A program made the position numbers and the translations under genes. From Panacibacter microcysteis (lineage in GTDB: Bacteria; Bacteroidota; Bacteroidia; Chitinophagales; Chitinophagaceae), in assembly GCF_015831355.1 (NCBI RefSeq), contig NZ_JADWYR010000003.1, forward strand, positions 186,001 to 250,000: a DNA stretch of 64,000 bases, written 5' to 3'. Shown here piece by piece: positions 1 to 7,351 of this stretch (the first letter of the stretch is position 1; each line of letters starts with the position of its first letter). The notes beneath the pieces were generated by a model, which had not been told where the DNA came from, did no database searches, and was given only the letters and a program-made list of their open reading frames with translations.

Positions 1-434
1 GTCTTTGTCAGCTGAAGCTGGTATTGCTTTTTTATATGCTGGTTATAAAACTGCCCAAACGAGGCAGCGTTTTTAAAATCGCTCCACACGGTAGCAGGCA
101 TGTGCTGGTGAATGTATGATTGCTTATCCGTTTCCAGCACAAAAAATCCTGTCACGCTATCACAACTATAAAAGCTGGCACCTCTTATCCAACTGCTCTT
201 TCCTGTATTCACTTTGTCGCTATAAACGAATGTTGTTTTTACAATTAGGTTTTTGGCCTGCTCATAAGAGGCAAAGCTTTCCGGTATGCCGGCGCATGCA
301 GGCGCTATGGCAGGTTGTGTAGCGGAGACGGCATGGTGCGCAGCAGGAGGTATTTCCTTTGTATCGTTATTGCCGGTGCTGCACGAAAGCAGCAGCGCAC
401 TCATTAATAAAGCAGGTAATGGTTTATACATCAT
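1..434 (-). CDS. KTSC-domain lipoprotein, C-terminus cut by window edge
   Basis: The frame is open from an ATG at 434 (a second ATG follows at 431) to the window edge, giving about 144 residues. Residues 1-18 form a lipoprotein signal with lipobox LLSC and lipidated Cys18, so the protein should sit on a membrane facing the periplasm. A linker of about 60 residues rich in Ala and Pro follows. Residues 80-140 match the KTSC domain pattern: an SSWI start, a central strand pair, a conserved FGQFYNQHI helix and a final Tyr. KTSC domains are usually short, soluble and of unknown function, so one on a lipoprotein is uncommon. The domain looks complete, so only the last few residues and the stop should be missing. 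Confidence 0.7.
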   Translation of the reverse strand, partial: MMYKPLPALLMSALLLSCSTGNNDTKEIPPAAHHAVSATQPAIAPACAGIPESFASYEQAKNLIVKTTFVYSDKVNTGKSSWIRGASFYSCDSVTGFFVLETDKQSYIHQHMPATVWSDFKNAASFGQFYNQHIKKQYQLQLTK

Positions 435-490
435 GTTGAAGGTGGTTTTACCATGTTCTGAAGGTGATGGTTTATAAAAAAAATATTATA

Positions 491-560
491 GAGCCGGCGG
501 TAGTTTGTTATGGCATCGTCCCTTGTGTCACTCACTTGTACTGTATATCATTGGGCGGCT
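491..560 (+). repeat. Intergenic repeat copy 1
   Basis: The core lies at 522-541, is of the TGTCACTC type and is preceded by the GGCATCG flank. The left end starts with the usual GCCGGC at 493-498. It faces copy 2 across about 130 bp. Confidence 0.75.
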
Positions 561-649
561 GCAGGTTTCGGTGCTATGCCTGTTACAAGGCATAGTAATA
601 GTTTGGCTGCATTCTTCAACGGCAAGACCGTACCCGCAAACTGCAGTTC

Positions 650-716
650 CCAAAAGTTATACAGATGAAAGGATTGCGACGCAACAGGCGATGCCATGAA
701 AAACCGCTGCCGGTAC
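650..716 (-). repeat. Intergenic repeat copy 2
   Basis: The core at 671-685 is degenerate on its outer side (ggattgcgacgcaac). The inner flank AGGCGATGCCAT and a terminal GCCGG at 709-713 are well kept. It is inverted relative to copy 1. Confidence 0.7.
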
Positions 717-861
717 CTGTATTATCAGCCATTAAACTATAAGCGCTGTGGTGCGAACATTTGGTGATAGCAGGGAATGATTATGCCGTGAATTGAATGT
801 TGCAGGAGAAAGAAGAGAAGCCTGCATGAAATAAGGGGTTGGCCGGGGCTGGTATAAATAA

Positions 862-892
862 AAAACAAGCCCCTGTGAGGAGGCTTGTTTAA
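862..892 (-). terminator. Terminator of the RRM protein gene
   Basis: The inverted repeat 863-871 / 882-890 (aaacaagcc with ggcttgttt) lies 12 nt past the stop codon. On the - strand it is followed by a run of T residues, as expected for a Rho-independent terminator. Confidence 0.75.
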
Positions 893-903
893 TAAAAATG
901 CGA

Positions 904-1209
904 TTAGTATCTGTTCTTATTATAACTGTTGCCGTTATTGAAATTTCTATCGCGTGAAGGACGGCTTTCTTTTGGCTTTGCCTCAGATACACCGATCGTT
1001 CTGTTTTCTACTGTTGCACCATCAAGCTCTGCAATGGCTTTTTTGGATGCAGCTTCATCAGCCATTTCAACAAAACCAAATCCTCTTGATCTGCCTGTTT
1101 CCCTGTCTGTGATAACTTTAGCTGAAGTAACTTCTCCGTAAGGAGCAAAAAAATCCTTTAAGTCTTCATCCTGAACGTTGAAGCTTAAATTTGAAACATA
1201 AATGTTCAT
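904..1209 (-). CDS. RNA-binding protein, single RRM domain
   Basis: This 101-residue protein has one RNA recognition motif. RNP2 (IYVSNL) is at residues 3-8 and RNP1 (RGFGFVEM) at 42-49, with the expected aromatic residues Tyr4, Phe44 and Phe46 for base stacking. A basic Asn/Arg-rich tail follows residue 78. The layout matches the small cold-inducible, glycine-poor RRM proteins common in Bacteroidota and Cyanobacteria, which bind single-stranded RNA in the cytoplasm. The ATG at 1209 is preferred over an in-frame TTG at 1218 because the domain begins directly after it. About 220 nt of non-coding leader lies upstream, which would suit post-transcriptional control, though no known RNA element was recognised. 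Confidence 0.9.
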   Translation of the reverse strand: MNIYVSNLSFNVQDEDLKDFFAPYGEVTSAKVITDRETGRSRGFGFVEMADEAASKKAIAELDGATVENRTIGVSEAKPKESRPSRDRNFNNGNSYNKNRY

Positions 1210-1366
1210 TTCTAACAATTGATTGATTAAATAATTTCTGAGGAAAGCAAGAAGTAACGAACTAACTATAATGCAGATGTAAAAAGCATGTAATTAATGA
1301 ATACTAATGCGAGGCTCATATTAACGGCGTGAAGATAGGCTTTTATTTTACATAAGCATGATAAAA

Positions 1367-1409
1367 TAATTATAATGCTTTCCGAAAGGTTGCGAAAGCA
1401 TTATAATTA
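1367..1409 (-). terminator. Perfect 16-bp hairpin, probable terminator
   Basis: Arms 1367-1382 and 1394-1409 are perfectly complementary over 16 bp around an 11-nt loop. The hairpin begins 18 nt past the stop of the small gene at 1428-1676. The arms are AT-rich at their base, so the structure could work in either direction. Confidence 0.5.
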
Positions 1410-1427
1410 CCATGTTTTGCAGGCACA

Positions 1428-1676
1428 TTAATTGAGCAATTCATCGATGGGTATAGCATCCAGGTAATGCCTGATGGCATTGGTATCTGGCAATACGCGG
1501 TATTCATCAATACGGTTGTCTGCCACATTGCAAAAGGCCTCTACATAATAATCTTCTAACTGGAACAGGAATACTACAACATGCGGATATGTTCGCCGGG
1601 CCAATGGAACGGCCTTGTGCATAACAGACCATTTTTTTTCCGCTTCACTTAATAGAATAAACTCTGAAAGCTTCAT
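1428..1676 (-). CDS. Conserved hypothetical protein, 82 aa
   Basis: This small soluble protein of 82 residues has no signal peptide or membrane segment. The middle (FLFQLEDYYVEAFCN) reads as two beta strands, and the C-terminus ends in a PIDELL motif that I associate with a family of short uncharacterised Bacteroidota proteins. No catalytic motif is visible and the function is unknown. It is transcribed toward the RRM gene but is separated from it by a strong hairpin, so the two are probably independent units. Confidence 0.65.
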   Translation of the reverse strand: MKLSEFILLSEAEKKWSVMHKAVPLARRTYPHVVVFLFQLEDYYVEAFCNVADNRIDEYRVLPDTNAIRHYLDAIPIDELLN

Positions 1677-2150
1677 AATGTTAATCTTAAAATGTTAACG
1701 AATAAAGGCTTACCAAAACTTTACACTAACTGATAACGAGAACAAAAACTGAGACGATTGATAACGGAACTGAACTTTGTAAACGGGTTGCAACACTTGT
1801 TGAGACAATGTAAGACAGGGCGTGCTGCTGATTGAACGGAACGTTGTAAAGATATGGCAATAAGCCGGAAGACGGATAAAAAAGTATAGTCGTGGTTTTA
1901 TGCCCGTGCCTTTTACGGAGTAAATACACAGGATACTGTGCATGGCTACCAGCGTGCCCAGTGGCTTCTGACCTGGTAGAGTACTTTTTTTATTATTGTA
2001 CCGGGCCGTAAATCAATTTTAAAAAAACGAAAACGAAAGATCGTATTAAACATAGGTATGAATTTTTTATAAGAGCAGGCTTGCTTTGTAATCTGTCAGG
2101 TGGTGATACACCCGTTATTGTTATATACCTGCGAAGCCGCCGGAAGATTG
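1677..2150. other. 474 bp without a supported gene
   Basis: Short open frames here overlap each other and have no protein-like composition. No repeat copy, tRNA or clear hairpin was seen. It probably holds the upstream region of the 1428-1676 gene. Confidence 0.4.
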
Positions 2151-2423
2151 TCAGGCATTTTTTCTGTGTGCCATTTTACTGCGTTCTGCAAATACATTGC
2201 GAAGCTTATAAGCCACCTGCCTGAAAAGTGCCGGTTCCTGTGTTTCCATGCCTCCTGATTCTGTCCAGGCCCTTTTGTCATGGTTATAGGTTAGTATGGT
2301 TTCATTGCCATATTCCTGCAGCGTATTATTGAATCGTAATAAAATAATATCTGATACCTGTAGAAAGTTGTAAGCCACATATGCCACGAAATTGACATCG
2401 TTATGTTGTAATGATATAGTCAT
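2151..2423 (-). CDS. Hypothetical protein, 90 aa
   Basis: This is an open frame of 90 residues with a plausible mix of hydrophobic and charged residues (FVAYVAYNFLQVSDIILLRF near the N-terminus) and a basic C-terminus. I do not recognise the family and see no motif or signal peptide. It is kept because its composition resembles a folded small protein and the overlapping frames do not. The small genes around it all look like lineage-specific accessory genes. Confidence 0.45.
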   Translation of the reverse strand: MTISLQHNDVNFVAYVAYNFLQVSDIILLRFNNTLQEYGNETILTYNHDKRAWTESGGMETQEPALFRQVAYKLRNVFAERSKMAHRKNA

Positions 2424-2679
2424 AATAAAATGCTTTAATAATAAGATGTGCGAGGGAGCAAATTTCGGGGGCAGGAATTTCTCTCAATAGCGGAAAGGTA
2501 AGCTTTATATAGCTGGTTTAAGCGTAACGGGATATATATAATAAAAGGGTATAGGAGTTAGCAGGTGTAGCGTACTGAAACCCCGGCGTTTGCAATGATA
2601 TATACCTGCAAATTTATTTTACCTGCAGAGCATTGTGGCCGTAATAACAAACTAAACAGGCAAGATCTGCAGGAGTGCC

Positions 2680-2687
2680 TACCTTTG
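2680..2687 (+). promoter_or_regulatory. Bacteroidota -7 box TACCTTTG
   Basis: An exact match to TAnnTTTG lies 29 nt before the small membrane-protein start at 2716. No convincing -33 TTTG was found at the usual spacing. Confidence 0.35.
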
Positions 2688-2715
2688 CCACTGGTCATCA
2701 CCAAATGTCTAATCT

Positions 2716-2841
2716 ATGAAGCTCTTTTCTTACAGCAATTACGATAATATTTTTGTACGGGTTACCATTATTCTTGCAATAGTGATCGTGGTGGGTCTGC
2801 TTATTTATGGCGCGTATACACTGCTGGCCGGCCATTCCTGA
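2716..2841 (+). CDS. Small single-pass membrane protein, 41 aa
   Basis: This short open frame encodes 41 residues: a polar N-terminus (MKLFSYSNYDNIF), one arginine, then a continuous hydrophobic segment at about residues 16-37 that would span the inner membrane once. A TAnnTTTG promoter box lies just upstream, which supports expression. A second 41-residue protein with the same plan lies at 52195-52320. The function is unknown. Possible roles for such proteins include tuning a membrane complex, but nothing here identifies a partner. Confidence 0.5.
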   Translation: MKLFSYSNYDNIFVRVTIILAIVIVVGLLIYGAYTLLAGHS

Positions 2842-2977
2842 AATGCTTAAAGTTTTCCCGTTTTATTTGCTAATACATTGAACATTTTTAGCCTGTTGTA
2901 CAACACATACGGCAAGTAGTAACGCTTATGCGTATGTATAACTTATACACATGGTCTTATGAATAGCCTGCGGCTGT

Positions 2978-2985
2978 TATCTTTG
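2978..2985 (+). promoter_or_regulatory. Bacteroidota -7 box TATCTTTG
   Basis: This exact TAnnTTTG lies 16 nt before the start codon at 3002. It would place the transcript start about 8 nt before the ATG and supports that start. Confidence 0.45.
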
Positions 2986-3001
2986 GGCCTTTTAATCAAT
3001 T

Positions 3002-3226
3002 ATGCTCCGTAGCATTGTAATCAGGAAAGTAAAACATCGGTGGGTAGTGTCGTGGCAGGATAGCAGGATCATCGCCAAGCGTTTTTTCCTGCAAAATGCT
3101 GTTGCACGTGCCAAAAGAAAAGTACGCAACCTCGAGCCTGGTAAGATCACCTCTATTGTTGTATACGATAACGATTTACCCACACAGATCTGGAGTTTTG
3201 AAACAGATGGGTTTCCACCGTTGTAA
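3002..3226 (+). CDS. Small basic hypothetical protein, 74 aa
   Basis: This 74-residue soluble protein has an N-terminal beta hairpin (IVIRKVKHRWVVSW), an Ala/Arg-rich helix (NAVARAKRKVRNL) and a C-terminal strand. The order of a Trp-containing strand pair followed by an alpha helix loosely resembles short DUF2188-type proteins, but I cannot confirm membership. The start is supported by the promoter box at 2978. It is not linked to its neighbours by spacing or strand. Confidence 0.55.
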   Translation: MLRSIVIRKVKHRWVVSWQDSRIIAKRFFLQNAVARAKRKVRNLEPGKITSIVVYDNDLPTQIWSFETDGFPPL

Positions 3227-3351
3227 GAGAATGTTCTGTTGTTATCTTCTTAATTTCTTGTTGTTGCATTCCTTTCAAAATGATTGCAGACTTGCTTCAT
3301 GTCGTGGTTTTCTAATACTGCGCTGCAGCTTCGTTTGCTAATGATGAAGAA

Positions 3352-3768
3352 ATGAACAATTTAATGTGTGCTTTGCTATTTAGAGCTGAGAATCCTGTGG
3401 TGCCTGTAATCAATAAAGTGGATGTTCAGGAACTAACCTACAAGTGGGAAGAAAACACCAACACCTACAGCAATGCTACCACCGCTTACGCTTATGTGCA
3501 GGCCTTTGCGGATCCTGCAGGCACGATACCGGTTACACTGAAAAATTTTGCTTTTCGTTGCAAGCAGACGGTTAAGAAAGATGGTTCACTGTACTCGGAG
3601 CATGTCTTCGAAACATTTAAACTAACCGGCCAGCAGATGAATATTAACCTTTCTATTTATCACCTGGTGGAGTATGACTTCACCAGCACTGGTGGCTATG
3701 CACAGCCGGCAGGGCATTATGAGAGTTCATTTGAATTGTTACCTGGTGAAGGGTATGGAGTAATATAA
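3352..3768 (+). CDS. Hypothetical protein, 138 aa
   Basis: The frame encodes 138 residues that look like an all-beta domain: alternating Thr/Tyr/Phe strands, an FRCKQTVKKDG turn and a C-terminal FELLPGEGYGV. There is no signal peptide, although the fold resembles extracellular or structural beta proteins. This raises the possibility that it is a C-terminal fragment of a larger protein whose N-terminus was lost. No stop-interrupted upstream remnant was seen. The family is not recognised. Repeat copy 3 starts just after the stop. Confidence 0.5.
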   Translation: MNNLMCALLFRAENPVVPVINKVDVQELTYKWEENTNTYSNATTAYAYVQAFADPAGTIPVTLKNFAFRCKQTVKKDGSLYSEHVFETFKLTGQQMNINLSIYHLVEYDFTSTGGYAQPAGHYESSFELLPGEGYGVI

Positions 3769-3771
3769 TTT

Positions 3772-3845
3772 TGGTAGCCAGCTTTTGTATTTTAATGAAG
3801 CTGCTGTTGCGTCGCACTCTTGTACTTTCTGATTGCGTGGCATCT
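3772..3845 (+). repeat. Intergenic repeat copy 3
   Basis: The core is at 3806-3825 and of the GCGTCGCACTC type, with the ATGAAGC flank before it. The left end begins a few bases past the preceding stop codon. Confidence 0.75.
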
Positions 3846-3915
3846 GCTACATTTGCAGTGCCCACATTTATAGGTTAGTCTCAAAGCTCTACCTTGTCTG
3901 GTCATGACCGGATGG

Positions 3916-3990
3916 GGTTGAGGTAATTCCGGCTCTTTGGGGTTCGGGGTTCAACGCAAAAAACGTTGTGGGCGCCTCAACCTCTTTTTT
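3916..3990 (+). promoter_or_regulatory. Possible leader hairpin ending in T-run before a start codon
   Basis: The segment ggttgagg at 3916-3923 is complementary to cctcaacc at 3975-3982. The second arm is followed by ctctttttt and then immediately by the ATG at 3991. It looks like a terminator or attenuator placed in a leader, but the loop is long (about 50 nt). Confidence 0.25.
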
Positions 3991-4212
3991 ATGTGGCAGC
4001 CTGCACTCGCAAATTTCCTTTCTAAATACACTCCTGTTAAGACCATCGCTGAAAGCGACGATCAGTTTACTACCCGCGAAATAAAACGTTTACTGGAAGA
4101 TCATACAGGCGCTGACGTTGACCTCAATGAATTATATGTGGCATTGCTGGATGCCGGATTTGAGTATGTTTCCCAAGGGCATGAGATGTTATGGTTGTTC
4201 AGGAAGCTTTAG
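3991..4212 (+). CDS. Hypothetical protein, 73 aa, probable winged-helix-like fold
   Basis: This is a 73-residue soluble protein. The ATG at 3991 is preferred over one at 3937 because the extra 18 residues are low-quality sequence that crosses a hairpin and T-run. The motif FTTREIKRLLEDHTG followed by LNELYVALLDAGFEY resembles two helices and a turn, as in small helix-turn-helix or adaptor domains. No specific family is recognised. Its stop overlaps the stop of the opposite-strand gene at 4209 by 4 nt. Confidence 0.55.
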   Translation: MWQPALANFLSKYTPVKTIAESDDQFTTREIKRLLEDHTGADVDLNELYVALLDAGFEYVSQGHEMLWLFRKL

Positions 4213-4424
4213 TTTGTCTTGAGAAAGCTTTGATCGAATCTCGCAGTTGGTTGTAGCTTACCCATTTTCTGTTTTACATACCAACCAAGCGTCGAACCCT
4301 TCACTTTCTTGGGTATGGGAAGTAAATGTTTTTCAGAAAATAATTCCATTGGTATAAATTCACAGCGAATTCCGTAAATTTCGATGCAGAATATAGGTTT
4401 CTTATAATCAATTACTTTTATCAT
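4209..4424 (-). CDS. Hypothetical protein, 71 aa, at the left edge of the cassette island
   Basis: This 71-residue protein has a well-formed N-terminal beta segment (MIKVIDYKKPIFCIEIYG) and a Lys-rich tail. No known motif is visible. Its start codon is only 21 nt from the left boundary of the cassette array at 4445. If the array was inserted there, the gene's original promoter was pushed about 4.35 kb away. It converges on and overlaps the 3991-4212 gene. Confidence 0.5.
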   Translation of the reverse strand: MIKVIDYKKPIFCIEIYGIRCEFIPMELFSEKHLLPIPKKVKGSTLGWYVKQKMGKLQPTARFDQSFLKTN

Positions 4425-4487
4425 TTAGCTTCATAAATATACGAGTTAGCTGTAATGCGACACCACCATACTTAGAACACTCAAAAT

Positions 4488-6047
4488 ATGAAAATACTTC
4501 TTGCAGGACCTGGTACAGGTAAGACAACCAAAGTAAAAAAAATAATTTCCGAGGATTTTCCAGAAGCCGAAAAAATTAATGTAATCTCATTTACAAATGC
4601 AACTGTGAATGATTTAACTAACAGCTTCAATGAAAATCCTAAAGTCTCTTGTTCGACTTTGCACAGTTTTGCTTTAAAGCTTAATCACCTTCCTGAACTT
4701 CACATTATTGACAACAAGGTTGAATTTAAAATCTTGTCGGCTCTCTCTAATAAAATAGAAATTGATTTTTCAACTTTATGTGAGTTTGTAAAGTGTATCA
4801 CATTTGACGGAATGATTGCTAGCTGTGTAGGGTTTATTAAAGCAAATCCAGCATATGCAGAAGAAAAAATTGGAAAGTTAGACTTGCTTCTCGTTGATGA
4901 ATTTCAAGACTTCAACCCAAATGAACAGGAACTTGTAATGCTTGCATCCAAACTGTCAGCTGAAACAATAATTTTAGGCGATGATGACCAATCAATTTAT
5001 GGATTTAAAGATGCTGACCCCGATGGCATTATTTCACTTTATAATAACGAGACGGTTACAAAAATTGACCACGAAAATATTTGCTACCGCTGTCCAGACG
5101 AAGTAGTTGACTATTGCGTAAAGCTTTTAAAAAGAAATAAAAAGAGAGTTGATAAAGCGTGGAATAAATCTAACAAAGAAGGAAATATTTACTTTAAACA
5201 ACTTCTTACGCAATCTCAATGTGACGATTATAATCTTGAGATAATCAAAACAATTAAAGCTAAAGAGCCAGACGCAAGCATACTTGTTTTGAGTCCTTTG
5301 GGTGTTGTTGTAGAAACTTTAAAGGCAAAACTTACAGAAGAACAAATTGCAATAAATGATTGCTGGAACGAAGATTGGGATAAAGAGTTGTTGGCTAAGA
5401 TTTGGTGGATGAATGCTATCTATGGTAAAAACAAATTACCCTACATATTATTTTTACTAAAACATTATGGACATTTTGCCAAAGCTAAATTGATTACTCT
5501 CTTAAAGACAAAGTTTCAAGCTGGATTTACAGAAGATCAGCTAATCAAAGATTTACTTGACTTGGGGTATTTACCTGAACAGTTAGCGACTTTTATAACA
5601 TCACAACCTTCAATAGCAGAATTTTTTGACACTCAAGAAGAGTTTGACTCCTTGAAAGAATATATAGACGAGGATGAAATCGCAGAAAGTATATCTTACC
5701 TGACTAGTAAAGTCAAGGTTAAGAAAGAGTTTGAAAAAGGTCAGATAAATTTTATGTCAATTCATAAATCTAAAGGGCTTCAAGCCGACTATGTATTAAT
5801 AAATGGTTTGGTTTCGGGTATTTTGCCAAACGAGTCAAGAGGCTTAGACACTATAGAAGCTCAAAGGAGGCTATTGTTTGTTGGAATGACAAGGGCATTG
5901 AAAGAATTGCATATGGTATCAACAGTTGAATGGCAGGGTAAGGATTTAATGGGGAACAATGCAGATATGCAGGAGTTTAAATTTGACAAGTATAAGAGAA
6001 AATACAACGGCAAGACTTCCAAATTCGTGGAAGAAATTAAAGTCTAA
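4488..6047 (+). CDS. UvrD/Rep-type superfamily 1 helicase, short form (cassette 1)
   Basis: This is a 519-residue ATP-dependent DNA helicase of superfamily 1A. Walker A is GPGTGKTT at residues 7-14, motif II is DEFQD at 137-141, and motif III is GDDDQSIYGF at 164-173. Motif V (MSIHKSKGLQADYV) and motif VI (RRLLFVGMTRA) lie in the last 120 residues. It is about 200 residues shorter than chromosomal UvrD, with reduced insert subdomains and no C-terminal tail. In size it resembles GajB of the Gabija phage defence system, but no GajA-like nuclease is adjacent, so a defence role is only a guess. Composition is AT-rich, and the gene fills its cassette with only 42 nt of leader. Confidence 0.9.
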   Translation: MKILLAGPGTGKTTKVKKIISEDFPEAEKINVISFTNATVNDLTNSFNENPKVSCSTLHSFALKLNHLPELHIIDNKVEFKILSALSNKIEIDFSTLCEFVKCITFDGMIASCVGFIKANPAYAEEKIGKLDLLLVDEFQDFNPNEQELVMLASKLSAETIILGDDDQSIYGFKDADPDGIISLYNNETVTKIDHENICYRCPDEVVDYCVKLLKRNKKRVDKAWNKSNKEGNIYFKQLLTQSQCDDYNLEIIKTIKAKEPDASILVLSPLGVVVETLKAKLTEEQIAINDCWNEDWDKELLAKIWWMNAIYGKNKLPYILFLLKHYGHFAKAKLITLLKTKFQAGFTEDQLIKDLLDLGYLPEQLATFITSQPSIAEFFDTQEEFDSLKEYIDEDEIAESISYLTSKVKVKKEFEKGQINFMSIHKSKGLQADYVLINGLVSGILPNESRGLDTIEAQRRLLFVGMTRALKELHMVSTVEWQGKDLMGNNADMQEFKFDKYKRKYNGKTSKFVEEIKV

Positions 6048-6062
6048 ATACCAAATTTGAAA

Positions 6063-6268
6063 GCACTACAGCTAACATTGGTATTGCTGCAAGTGGGGCT
6101 GGACGTTGAAACTTCGGCTGTTTGCATCGCTGTACTTTAGTTCGGGCAGACGAATATCTATTTGGCTTTTTGTTGTTAACTTCAACTTCATATTTTCAAT
6201 TGGGCAGCAGTTCCGGGCTGGACGTTATAAAATATCCCACCTGCAGCAATACCTGCCCGTTGTACGCC
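6063..6268 (+). repeat. attC-like element B, after cassette 1
   Basis: AAC at 6074-6076 to GTT at 6259-6261 spans 188 nt. Inner arms GGTATTGCTGCAAGT and ACCTGCAGCAATACC pair at all but one position. The outer left bases pair with the cassette 1 start at 4445-4458, not with this element's own right end. Confidence 0.75.
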
Positions 6269-6283
6269 ACTTAGTGACACATT

Positions 6284-7111
6284 ATGCAGACATATCCGAC
6301 TAAAAGAAAAAGACTTACTGCATTAATTTCAGCAACAAAAATTCTTAGTTCAACTTGCCAGCTTTTTATAATTGACAAACGTAGCAAAAAGCCACATGGC
6401 TGTGCAGTTCTTGTAACTTGTAACTCAAAATATTATTGCTTGTCAAACTCTCATGTTTTTAATAAAAGCAAATTTCCAAATGTTTACATGCTCACAAGGG
6501 ACAATGAATATGTGCTGTTAGAGGGAGGATTAATGTATTCAGAACCAAGCTTTGGCAACAACATAAACAATGACACTTTTGACGTAGGGATTATGGAACT
6601 AACTGAACAAGTAAAGGACAAGTTTTTTGGATATACGTTTTTGGAACTTGACCAAATTGAAACTTCTGTAACATTACTACGCAATAATGTGACAATGATT
6701 GCTGCCTATCCTGCAACTAAAACTAAGTTTGACAGCAAAACAAAATCTTTAAAATTTAATCCGCTTATAGTTCGGACAATTCCCATAACGAAAGACTATT
6801 CAAACATAGGATTTCCTAAAGCTTATCATCATGTAGTTGACTTCCCAAAAAAATCTTTCAAAGAAACAAGCACCGAACAACGAATGACAGCAGCTCAACC
6901 ACACGGTATGAGTGGAAGTGGACTTTGGATATTAGCGGGAAAATCAGAATTAGATTATCAACCGTTTCTAATTGGAATTTTATCAGAGTATCACGAAAAC
7001 AAATCAATGATATTTTCGACAAAAATTGATTTATACTTATCAATTATCAAACAGCTTTTTGACAATTCTTTGCCATACAATGGAATTAAGGTGGACTTGA
7101 CCGTTAACTGA
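6284..7111 (+). CDS. Trypsin-like serine protease (cassette 2)
   Basis: This 275-residue protein has the chymotrypsin-fold catalytic pattern. His57 lies in CLSNSHVF, a probable Asp100 in NDTFDVGIMEL, and Ser210 in HGMSGSGLW, the expected GxSG setting. There is no signal peptide or transmembrane segment, so it probably acts in the cytoplasm, unlike DegP-type proteases. The start lies 24 nt inside the cassette boundary and leaves almost no room for a promoter, as is typical of integron cassettes. Cytoplasmic trypsin-like proteases of this size occur in some defence and stress systems, but no partner gene shares the cassette. The substrate is unknown. Confidence 0.8.
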   Translation: MQTYPTKRKRLTALISATKILSSTCQLFIIDKRSKKPHGCAVLVTCNSKYYCLSNSHVFNKSKFPNVYMLTRDNEYVLLEGGLMYSEPSFGNNINNDTFDVGIMELTEQVKDKFFGYTFLELDQIETSVTLLRNNVTMIAAYPATKTKFDSKTKSLKFNPLIVRTIPITKDYSNIGFPKAYHHVVDFPKKSFKETSTEQRMTAAQPHGMSGSGLWILAGKSELDYQPFLIGILSEYHENKSMIFSTKIDLYLSIIKQLFDNSLPYNGIKVDLTVN

Positions 7112-7114
7112 AGA

Positions 7115-7325
7115 TAAGCGGCGTACAACATTGGGTTTTATGCAATTTGGGCGTTACCAGCAAACATCAACCAATTGCAAATCCAGGCTTTGGTTCGGGC
7201 AGGACAAACACCTTTCAACTTTAGTTCTTAAATTCAACTTTATATTTTCAATCAGCAGCGGTTATCGGCGGACGGAATACTAATACCCAACCTGCATAAA
7301 GCCCTGCCCGTTGTGTGAAATTTTA
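7115..7325 (+). repeat. attC-like element C, after cassette 2
   Basis: AAC at 7127-7129 to GTT at 7310-7312 spans 186 nt. The left 15 bases match the reverse complement of the cassette 2 start (from 6259) at 14 positions. An inner stem is formed by gggttttatgcaa and the cctgcataaagccc side. Confidence 0.75.
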
Positions 7326-7351
7326 GTACCACCTTTTAAATAATTACAGCT

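Noticed and set aside
505-699. Open frame of 64 codons on the + strand
   Set aside because: It is made largely of repeat copies 1 and 2 (peptide CHSLVLY).
6106-6303. Open frame of 65 codons on the + strand
   Set aside because: It lies within attC-like element B and has no protein-like pattern.
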